Source: Treponema sp. (lineage in GTDB: Bacteria > Spirochaetota > Spirochaetia > Treponematales > Breznakiellaceae). Taken from it: 10,135 nucleotides of DNA. The DNA lies in NCBI GenBank assembly GCA_009780545.1, contig WQZW01000029.1, positions 1-10,135 on the forward strand, read 5' to 3'. This document shows positions 5,386 to 10,135 of this stretch, piece after piece; positions within the stretch are counted from its first letter, which is position 1; every line of letters starts with the position of its first letter. The position numbers and the translations under genes are program-made. The notes under the pieces were generated by a model. It did not search any database and was not told where the DNA came from. It saw only the letters and a list, made by a program, of their open reading frames with translations.

Positions 5386-7348
5386 GATCGAGGGGGTAAG
5401 CTGGCGTTACGCCGGCTCCGGCCGGAAAGCCCTGCGGAACCTCGGCATGAGAATCGAACCCGGGGAGTTTGTCGCCGTAATGGGAGCGAACGGGGCCGGC
5501 AAGACCAGCCTCTGCCGGCTTCTCGGCGGCCTGATTCCCCATTCCCTGCCCGGCAGCTTCTCCGGCAGGGTGCGCATAGACGGCACGGACACGAGGCTTG
5601 CATCGGCGGCGACCCTGGCCCGCAAGGTGGGAATGGCCTTCGACGACCCGGACAATCAGCTTTTCGGTTCCTGCGTTTTCGACGAAGTGGCCTTTGCCCT
5701 GGAAAACCTGCTCTTCTCCAAGGAAGAAATCACCGCAAGGGCGAACCGGGCGATCGCGGCAGCCGGCCTCGGCGACCTGGCCCGGCGTTCCCCGGCGACC
5801 CTTTCAGGCGGGGAACGGCAGCGGCTGGCCATCGCCGCGGCCTGCGCCATGGCCGACCGGCTTCTGGTGCTGGACGAACCCTGCACGAGGCTCGATCCGG
5901 CCGGCCGCCTACAGGTACTTTCGTTCGTCAGGAAACTCCGCCTGGAAGGAAAGCTTACCGTGGTGATGGCCACCGCCGCCCCGGAGGAAGCCGCCGAGTT
6001 TGCCGACAGAATCTGCCTGCTCAAGGAAGGCCGGCTCCTCGCCCTCGCGTCCCCGGCCGAAATCTTCGCCGACAGCGAACTCTGCCTCCGTGCCGGCATC
6101 GGCATTCCCGACGTCTGCCGGCTGGCCCTGGAACTCGCCGACCGCGGCAGCCCGCTTTCCCCCTTTCCCCTCGACGTCTCAGGTGCCGTTACCGCCCTGC
6201 TCGCCAAAAAGCGAGAACCAATTCCCGATGCGGGGGGCCAAGCCATGCCCAATCTCCTACGGAGATTGGGCTCGGAGCTTTGCAAGGCAAAGCTCCACCC
6301 GTTTATTGACAAGAGCAAATGCGTGGAGATTTGCAAAGCAAATCTCCGAGTCCATCCTTCACAGAAGGATGGACCAACGCCTCCGCAGCAATGCCCGGAG
6401 ATTTGCGAAGCAAATCTCCGAGTCCATCCTTCGCGGAAGAATGGACCGGTGCCCCCGCCTTCACCCGAAATCAATTTCCCCGCCCTGGAAATACGGAACC
6501 TCGGCTACCGTTATCCGGAACGGCCCGAAAATCCGGCACTCGACCGGCTGGACCTTACCGTGGAAAAGGGCGAGTTCGTTGCCATTGTCGGGGAAAACGG
6601 CTCGGGAAAAACCACCCTGCTGAAAACCGTTGCCGGCCTGCTCCGCCCCGATTCCGGCCGCATTGCCGTTGCCGGCCGGGACACCTCCGGGATGGACCCG
6701 GCGGAAATTTCGGGCGAATTGGGTTTCGTCATGCAGGACGGCGAAAGTCAGCTATTTACCGGCAGCGTCTTCGAGGAGGTGGCCTTCGCCCTCAGGCTCC
6801 GGGCGAAAAAGGCCGGGCGCGGACTGGCCGGCCGGGCAGAAATCGAAGCCAAGGTACGGGCCGCCCTGGACCTCCTGGGCATAGCCCACCTCGCCGCCGA
6901 GTTCCCCCAGGCCCTGCCCAAGGCCGACAGGACCAGAACCGTCCTCGCCGCCGTGGTCGCGATGGGTGCCGACATCCTCCTCCTGGACGAACCCCTGGAC
7001 GGCCAGGACTTCCCCGGGGCCGCCTCCCTCATGCGGACCGTCTCCGACCTCCGTTCACTGGGCAAAACGGTGATTCTGGTCACCCACGACATCCGTGCCG
7101 CCGCAACCCACGCAAAACGTATCGTCATCATGAAGGCCGGCCGAGTGTTCCTGGACGCCCCCCCCGAAGAAGCCGCCTCCGCCGATCCCGACCTGCTCGC
7201 CGCCGCCGGCATCATCCTCCCTCCCCTGTTCGGCCTCTGCCGCGAACTCCGCCCCCACTTCAACCCGGAAAAGCCCGTCCCGGAAGCCGGAAACCTCGCC
7301 GGGATACTCGCCCCTTGGATGACGGATACCGGCAACGGAAGGACCTAA
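5378..7348 (+). CDS. Fused two-domain ECF ATPase with repeat insertion
   Basis: Energy module of the ECF importer, 656 residues, with both nucleotide-binding domains in one chain. Domain 1: Walker A GANGAGKT (36-43), LSGGE (142-146), Walker B LLVLDE (162-167). Its Q-loop reads AFDDPDNQ (Asp89 for Gln) and its H-loop reads ATAAPE (Ala200 for His). Domain 2: Walker A GENGSGKT (405-412), Q-loop Gln453, Walker B LLLDE (534-538), H-loop His570. Its LSGGQ motif is replaced by LPKAD (513-517) and its D-loop by DGQD. The site pairing domain 2 Walker motifs with the domain 1 signature is therefore canonical, and the other is degenerate. The linker, residues about 281-357, is coded by a palindromic repeat. 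GTG 5378 gives the usual VEIEGVSWRY beginning and overlaps ecfT by 8 bases; TTG 5345 is an alternative. Confidence 0.85.
   Translation: MVEIEGVSWRYAGSGRKALRNLGMRIEPGEFVAVMGANGAGKTSLCRLLGGLIPHSLPGSFSGRVRIDGTDTRLASAATLARKVGMAFDDPDNQLFGSCVFDEVAFALENLLFSKEEITARANRAIAAAGLGDLARRSPATLSGGERQRLAIAAACAMADRLLVLDEPCTRLDPAGRLQVLSFVRKLRLEGKLTVVMATAAPEEAAEFADRICLLKEGRLLALASPAEIFADSELCLRAGIGIPDVCRLALELADRGSPLSPFPLDVSGAVTALLAKKREPIPDAGGQAMPNLLRRLGSELCKAKLHPFIDKSKCVEICKANLRVHPSQKDGPTPPQQCPEICEANLRVHPSRKNGPVPPPSPEINFPALEIRNLGYRYPERPENPALDRLDLTVEKGEFVAIVGENGSGKTTLLKTVAGLLRPDSGRIAVAGRDTSGMDPAEISGELGFVMQDGESQLFTGSVFEEVAFALRLRAKKAGRGLAGRAEIEAKVRAALDLLGIAHLAAEFPQALPKADRTRTVLAAVVAMGADILLLDEPLDGQDFPGAASLMRTVSDLRSLGKTVILVTHDIRAAATHAKRIVIMKAGRVFLDAPPEEAASADPDLLAAAGIILPPLFGLCRELRPHFNPEKPVPEAGNLAGILAPWMTDTGNGRT
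6221..6446 (+). repeat. Palindromic repeat copy C inside the ECF ATPase gene
   Basis: Six consecutive hairpins, each with a three-base loop, lie between the two ATPase domains. Stem arms are 6247-6257/6261-6271, 6274-6283/6287-6296, 6325-6334/6338-6347, 6350-6360/6364-6374, 6397-6406/6410-6419 and 6422-6432/6436-6446. The first five are perfect at 10-11 bp; the last has one mismatch. The last four form a tandem duplication with a period of 72 bases, exactly 24 codons, so the peptide repeats as EICKANLRVHPSQKDGP and EICEANLRVHPSRKNGP. Bases 6223-6310 are the homologue of copy A at 56-143. No stop or frame change occurs, so the element is translated as a linker of about 75 residues. Confidence 0.85.
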
Positions 7349-7368
7349 ATCAGAGAATTGGAAGGAAG

Positions 7369-7407
7369 CCGATCCTCCGAAGGCGACGGCTCGTCCCGGA
7401 GGATCGG
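7369..7407 (+). other. Long stem-loop after the ECF ATPase gene
   Basis: CCGATCCTCCG (7369-7379) and CGGAGGATCGG (7397-7407) form a perfect 11-bp stem with a 17-base loop. Flanking TTGG (7359-7362) and CCAA (7409-7412) could extend it. It lies between the ECF operon and the DUF212 gene and could terminate the former. No T-run follows, and its GGATCGGACCAAC resembles the GGATGGACCAAC at 6367-6378, so it may instead be a divergent member of the repeat family. Confidence 0.45.
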
Positions 7408-7415
7408 ACCAACTC

Positions 7416-7421
7416 TTGACA
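7416..7421 (+). promoter_or_regulatory. Consensus -35 hexamer before the DUF212 gene
   Basis: TTGACA at 7416-7421 is a perfect -35 match directly after the stem-loop. No good -10 lies at normal spacing: CATCGT at 17 bases matches only 3 of 6, and TAGAAT at 7444-7449 is 22 bases away and touches the ATG. A promoter here is possible but not established. GAAGGGG at 7432-7438 is a plausible ribosome binding site, set 11 bases from ATG 7450. Confidence 0.3.
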
Positions 7422-7449
7422 AACCTCGAAAGAAGGGGCATCGTAGAAT

Positions 7450-7929
7450 ATGCTTGCAGACTTTACGGCGTCTTTGAGGCTGTTTTTTGAAAACATCGTT
7501 TTTCTTTCCTCTTTTTTAAGCCTCTGCATAGCACAACTCCTGAAGGGGCTTATCTTCGTTTTCGGCGGGCGCGCGCGGAGGCCCGGCGAGATCGCCCGGA
7601 TCATAGCCTGTCGGACGGGCGGAATGCCCTCGAGCCATTCGGCGGTGGTCTGCTCGCTTTCGGCCTCGATAGCCTTCAGCGAGGGGCTTACCTCGAACAT
7701 CTTCGTCTTTTCCCTGTGGTTTGCCCTGGTCGTCCTACGGGATGCGGTGGGGGTGCGGCGGTCGGCCGGGCTTTTGGCCAGGGCCCTGAACGGCCTGGGA
7801 CGGGCTGCCTCGGAAAAGCTGGGCATCGACTTTCATCTGGTAAAGGAGGTTCAGGGACATACCCCGCTCGAGGTGGTCGTCGGCGCCCTTCTGGGAATCT
7901 TTATTTCCGCCGCCCTTTTCCTGCTTTGA
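7450..7929 (+). CDS. Divergent PAP2 (DUF212) family membrane protein
   Basis: Predicted 159-residue inner-membrane protein of the divergent PAP2 family (DUF212, YuiD-like). The family resembles acid phosphatase/phosphatidic acid phosphatase folds, but its substrate is not established. Diagnostic stretches are visible: TGGMPSSHSA (56-65), LRDAVGVRR (96-104) and GHTPLEVVVGALLG (136-149), which correspond to the conserved motifs of the family. Hydrophobic segments lie near 15-38, 62-78, 82-97 and 140-158. Length is normal for the family. ATG 7450 is the first start of the frame and gives a plausible N-terminus. The next gene begins six bases after the stop, so the two are likely co-transcribed. 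Confidence 0.85.
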   Translation: MLADFTASLRLFFENIVFLSSFLSLCIAQLLKGLIFVFGGRARRPGEIARIIACRTGGMPSSHSAVVCSLSASIAFSEGLTSNIFVFSLWFALVVLRDAVGVRRSAGLLARALNGLGRAASEKLGIDFHLVKEVQGHTPLEVVVGALLGIFISAALFLL

Positions 7930-7935
7930 TGCGGT

Positions 7936-8757
7936 ATGGCCTTTGCACGCCTGCTGTCCTTTGCCGTTTCCACGGTTGCCGGTGCGGCTCTTTGGTTCGT
8001 GGGGACGGAAAGGGTGGAGCGCGACCTGCTTTTCCTCGCAGCCTTCCTTGCCGGCACCTGCCTCTTCGCCGTCCGCCCGCTCCGCCTTGCCGCCGGCCGC
8101 GATTCGGCCAGGCTTGCGCCCTGCCTGCCGGTACTTTCGGCCTTTGCCCTGGGAGCTTCCTGGGGCTTCGCCCTGGCATCCTTTCTCGCCGGTTTCGGGG
8201 TACTGCTTGCCGGGCCGGCAGGCGACCTTTTCTCCCGGGGTTCCGGCCGGCAGGCGGTGCGCAAAAGTCCGGCCTTCCGCCTCCTGCTGGCGGGATTCCT
8301 GCTGGCGGCCTTCGCCGGCCTGGCTTTTTTCGCCCCACTTTCCCCGACCTTCGTCCTTGCCGGTTTCTGCTTTTCCCTCGGAACCTTCGCCCTTTCGTTG
8401 TGGAGTTCGCTGTCGAATGATTCGGAAGCCGGAGGCCGGAGGTCGTTTTCGCCGGTACCCATACTCGGCAGACAGGGCCTTCCGCTGAACTTCGCCTGGG
8501 CGATGCTGCCCTTCGCTCTGGTCGCCATGGCCCTGGCCTTCAGGCTCCTCCTGCCGGCCTTTGCCGGAAAACGCCTGCCGGAACTGGCCTGCGCCCTTTC
8601 CCCCATGCTCGTCGTCCTGCCGGCCCTCCTCGCCTGGGGCAACCGCGGCCTGAGAAAGCCTGAAACCAAGGTACGGCTTTTTTCAGTGGACGGAGGCGGC
8701 AAGGGATCCGGCGGCAGAAGACGGAACTTCCGTACCGGAAGCAGGGGGCGGGATTAG
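7936..8757 (+). CDS. Hypothetical multi-pass membrane protein
   Basis: Predicted 273-residue inner-membrane protein I do not recognise. It has about eight hydrophobic segments, near 4-22, 29-46, 60-78, 80-95, 112-130, 134-152, 176-198 and 208-222. Loops are short and Arg-rich. The C-terminus from about 225 is hydrophilic, strongly basic and glycine-rich (VDGGGKGSGGRRRNF), so it probably faces the cytoplasm. The hydrophobic pattern, strong GC3 bias and position directly behind the DUF212 gene support a real gene. ATG 7936 is the first start in frame; the ATG at 7929 that overlaps the upstream stop is in a different frame without membrane character. No ribosome binding site is obvious, so coupling to the upstream gene is likely. 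Envelope lipid or polysaccharide functions are possible by association, but nothing in the sequence shows this. Confidence 0.65.
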   Translation: MAFARLLSFAVSTVAGAALWFVGTERVERDLLFLAAFLAGTCLFAVRPLRLAAGRDSARLAPCLPVLSAFALGASWGFALASFLAGFGVLLAGPAGDLFSRGSGRQAVRKSPAFRLLLAGFLLAAFAGLAFFAPLSPTFVLAGFCFSLGTFALSLWSSLSNDSEAGGRRSFSPVPILGRQGLPLNFAWAMLPFALVAMALAFRLLLPAFAGKRLPELACALSPMLVVLPALLAWGNRGLRKPETKVRLFSVDGGGKGSGGRRRNFRTGSRGRD

Positions 8758-8760
8758 AAG

Positions 8761-8787
8761 CCGCCGAATTCCCATTTAATCGGCGGT
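8761..8787. terminator. Shared terminator between convergent genes
   Basis: CCGCCGA (8761-8767) pairs with TCGGCGG (8780-8786) around a 12-base loop, three bases after the stop of the membrane protein gene. A short TTT follows on the plus strand. The minus-strand DRTGG gene ends at 8796, so the same stem could also stop that transcript. The T-run is short in both directions, so efficiency is uncertain. Confidence 0.5.
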
Positions 8788-8795
8788 TTCCGGGG

Positions 8796-9152
8796 CTAGA
8801 TAATCCGCGTACCGCCGGTACGCAGGCCGGCTTCGTACAGTTTTCCGCAGGCGATGAACATCGGCAGCTTCGTGCCGGCAAGGATGATCCCGGAATCCTC
8901 GGCCATTTCCACCATGTCGGCCCCCGGAACCTTGCCCCGGACGAAGATCACCGCATGGATGTCCAGCAGGGCCGCCGTCCGGATCACCTGCGGATTGACC
9001 AACCCGGTCAGGAGCAGCACCCGATCCTTGACGAAGGCCATCACGTCGCTCATCAGGTCGGACCCGCAGGCGGATTCCACCTCCAAAGTAGCCTCGTTTT
9101 CCCCGCAGAAAAACTGGCCGTCCAGAATCGAAACAGCTTCAGTCACGGTCAT
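8796..9152 (-). CDS. Stand-alone DRTGG-domain protein
   Basis: Predicted 118-residue cytoplasmic protein consisting of a single DRTGG domain. This fold is also found in phosphotransacetylase regulatory regions and CBS-containing pyrophosphatases, where it has a regulatory, ligand-sensing role. Conserved stretches include ACGSDLMSDVMAFVKDR (28-44), LLLTGLVNPQVIRTA (46-60) and AVIFVRGK (67-74). The usual C-terminal cysteine-containing FIACGKLYEAGL (99-110) is also present. Small proteins of this kind are often encoded beside [FeFe]-hydrogenase and anti-sigma-type kinase genes in clostridia and spirochaetes. No such partner lies in this window, so the assignment to a hydrogenase-linked regulator is only an analogy. 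ATG 9152 has a strong ribosome binding site (AGGGGGA, five bases upstream) and a good promoter. It is probably transcribed alone. Confidence 0.82.
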   Translation of the reverse strand: MTVTEAVSILDGQFFCGENEATLEVESACGSDLMSDVMAFVKDRVLLLTGLVNPQVIRTAALLDIHAVIFVRGKVPGADMVEMAEDSGIILAGTKLPMFIACGKLYEAGLRTGGTRII

Positions 9153-9199
9153 TACATCCCCCTGTCCGCCCCTGCATCAATCGCGCGTAGCGTCCCCTA

Positions 9200-9228
9200 A
9201 AGATAACACAGGAAGCCTTCCCTTTCAA
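9200..9228 (-). promoter_or_regulatory. Promoter of the DRTGG gene
   Basis: On the minus strand, TTGAAA (9228-9223) and TATCTT (9205-9200) are separated by exactly 17 bases, and a TG one base before the -10 box makes it an extended -10. Transcription would begin near 9193, leaving a leader of about 40 bases before the ATG at 9152. Confidence 0.6.
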
Positions 9229-9234
9229 GAACGT

Positions 9235-9258
9235 CCACCGAAAAGGCACTTTTCGTGG
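9235..9258 (-). terminator. Stem-loop after the ABC-2 permease gene
   Basis: CCAC-C-GAAAAG (9235-9245) pairs with CTTTTC-GTGG (9249-9258) around the loop GCA, giving ten base pairs with one bulge. It begins seven bases beyond the permease stop codon at 9265-9267 and just precedes the DRTGG promoter. No T-run follows on the minus strand, so termination is plausible but not certain. Confidence 0.45.
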
Positions 9259-9264
9259 TTTAAC

Positions 9265-10089
9265 CTATCCCCAGAAATCCCCCGCGTCCGCCTTGTTCCG
9301 GTTCATCTTCGAGAAATCCAGCTTTGCGAAAGTTACGGTGGACAAAAGCAGAAAGATTGCCCCAAAAACCATCAGTATAAAAACCGAAAGCGCGGGCGTA
9401 ACAATGAACGATCCGAACCGCAAAATCTCCTGCTCGGCTGCAAGAAGCCCGTCGATGTGCTCGTCCCTTATGTCCATGATTGCACGTCTGAAAAAATGCA
9501 CGGCATACGTCATCGGGTTGAAACGGCCCACCCACTGAAGCGGAACCGGCAGTGCGGAAAGCGGAATGTACGCGCCGGAGATGAAAGTCATCGGCATCGT
9601 TATCGCCATCGAAATCGCCTGAAAAGCCTGCATATTCTTGGCTTTGGAAGCGAGAAGAAGCCCGAGACCGGCGAATATGAAGCCCACGAAAACCATCGAC
9701 GCAACCGCAACCACGACCGTAAAAAGCGATGCCGGCCGAAGCCCCATCAGAAATCCTATCAGGTAAATCAAAATCCCCTGCGCAGTTCCCACCGTCGCGG
9801 ACGATGCGAACTGTCCAAGGGCAACCGCAACCCTCGGCACCGGTGAAACCAAAACCTCCTTCATGAAGCCGCCGGTCATGTCGTCGATTGTGTTTGACGA
9901 TATGCGAAGACTCGCGTCGAAAACCGTGGTTATAATAATGCCGGCGAGCATGAGAGACGCGCTTCCGAAAACGCGGCTGAAAACGAAAACGAAAAAGAAC
10001 GGAAGCACCAGACTGAAAAACAAAGCCGGCTTGTTCCTCACGAACACCTTCAAATTGCGAACCCAAAGTGCGACTACAACCGCAATCAT
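9265..10089 (-). CDS. ABC-2 type transporter permease
   Basis: Predicted 274-residue membrane subunit of an ABC exporter of the DrrB/NodJ type. Such systems export drugs, polysaccharides or other small molecules across the inner membrane. A short cytoplasmic N-terminus is followed by about six hydrophobic segments, near 23-40, 46-58, 100-116, 121-148, 155-185 and 227-253. The conserved ABC-2 stretch FISGAYIPLSALPVPLQWVGRFNPMTYAVHFFR lies at 169-201. ATG 10089 overlaps the stop of the upstream ATPase gene by four bases (ATGA), which fixes the start and indicates a two-gene operon. The coding sequence is clearly poorer in GC (about 45-53% in sampled lines) than genes to its left (about 65%) and uses more A-ending codons, a sign of recent acquisition. 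The substrate cannot be told from this subunit. Confidence 0.88.
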   Translation of the reverse strand: MIAVVVALWVRNLKVFVRNKPALFFSLVLPFFFVFVFSRVFGSASLMLAGIIITTVFDASLRISSNTIDDMTGGFMKEVLVSPVPRVAVALGQFASSATVGTAQGILIYLIGFLMGLRPASLFTVVVAVASMVFVGFIFAGLGLLLASKAKNMQAFQAISMAITMPMTFISGAYIPLSALPVPLQWVGRFNPMTYAVHFFRRAIMDIRDEHIDGLLAAEQEILRFGSFIVTPALSVFILMVFGAIFLLLSTVTFAKLDFSKMNRNKADAGDFWG

Positions 10090-10135
10090 GCGTTTCCCCC
10101 TTCCCGTATCTCTCGCCCGGTGATGTCCAGAAACA
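10086..10135 (-). CDS. ABC transporter ATPase, C-terminal fragment
   Basis: Only the last 15 codons and part of another lie in the window. Read on the minus strand from the right edge they give FLDITGREIREGGNA and a TGA stop. This closely follows the C-terminal pattern of DrrA-type ATPases (…VFLxLTGRexR…). The stop overlaps the permease start by four bases, the usual arrangement for such pairs. The ATP-binding domain is outside the window, so catalytic motifs cannot be checked. Confidence 0.7.
   Translation of the reverse strand, partial: FLDITGREIREGGNA

Noticed and set aside
6223..6446. CRISPR-like array because of repeated palindromic units
   Set aside because: Only two 72-base units are tandem, repeats and spacers do not alternate with unique spacers, and the stretch is an open coding frame with a homologue elsewhere.
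6447..6500. Possibility that the ATPase is two separate genes with domain 2 starting near GTG 6449
   Set aside because: The frame is continuous, no stop or ribosome binding site separates the domains, and fused ECF ATPases are a known architecture. An internal start cannot be fully excluded.
6319..7419. Plus-strand open frame of 366 codons overlapping ATPase domain 2
   Set aside because: It is in the wrong frame; the ATPase frame carries Walker A, Walker B and the H-loop. The product is an Arg/Pro/Gly-rich shadow.
7444..7449. TAGAAT just before ATG 7450 as a leaderless -10 box
   Set aside because: It touches the ATG, so transcription would start inside the gene, and the nearest good -35 is 22 bases away.
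8854..9846. Plus-strand open frame of 330 codons
   Set aside because: It is antisense to both the DRTGG gene and the ABC-2 permease, and it spans their intergenic region. The product is Lys/Arg/His/Asn-rich without a domain.

Overview
The window looks like chromosomal DNA from a GC-rich, double-membraned bacterium. GC is roughly 60-67% over most of it and nearer 45-53% at the right end, by hand counts of sample lines. A SPOR-domain exported protein, a LytM-like periplasmic protein, a small DRTGG protein, a divergent-PAP2 (DUF212) protein and an N-terminally extended uracil phosphoribosyltransferase together suggest a spirochaete of the Treponema group. That is inference from gene content only; no rRNA or other phylogenetic marker is present.

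Layout, left to right. (1) 1-165: short non-coding stretch holding a degenerate copy (minus orientation) of a palindromic repeat. (2) 166-1242, minus: uracil phosphoribosyltransferase. (3) 1243-1482: divergent intergenic region with two hairpins, one of them a repeat copy, and a promoter for each flanking gene placed so close to the ATG that both transcripts may be leaderless. (4) 1483-3674, plus: two coupled genes, a membrane-anchored beta-propeller-like protein and a LytM/M23-fold protein that has lost its metal and catalytic residues; the N-terminus of the second overlaps a hairpin-rich repeat region. (5) 3675-3813: terminator, then a good sigma-70-type promoter. (6) 3814-7348, plus: SPOR-domain secreted protein, EcfT transmembrane protein, and a fused two-domain ECF ATPase, closely spaced or overlapping. 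No substrate-binding S component is encoded here. (7) 7349-7449: a strong stem-loop. (8) 7450-8757, plus: DUF212 membrane protein and an unidentified multi-pass membrane protein, ending at a terminator shared with the convergent gene. (9) 8796-9152, minus: stand-alone DRTGG protein with its own promoter. (10) 9265-10135, minus: ABC-2 type export permease and the last codons of its partner ATPase, in DNA of visibly lower GC.

The most interesting material is the repeat family. Two copies, at 56-143 (minus) and 6223-6310 (plus), align over 88 bases without gaps at about 80% identity; shorter relatives lie at 1390-1455 and from 2613. At 6221-6446 the element sits inside the ECF ATPase gene, between the two nucleotide-binding domains, as an in-frame run of six tri-loop hairpins that must be translated into about 75 residues. 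At 2613 the same element begins in the same reading frame near the start of the LytM-like gene. These resemble in concept the protein-inserted palindromic elements known from Rickettsia, but the sequence is different and I do not recognise the family.

The second notable point is the fused ECF ATPase. Domain 1 has lost the Q-loop Gln and H-loop His while domain 2 has lost the LSGGQ signature, so the losses fall on the same composite ATP site and leave one canonical and one degenerate site.
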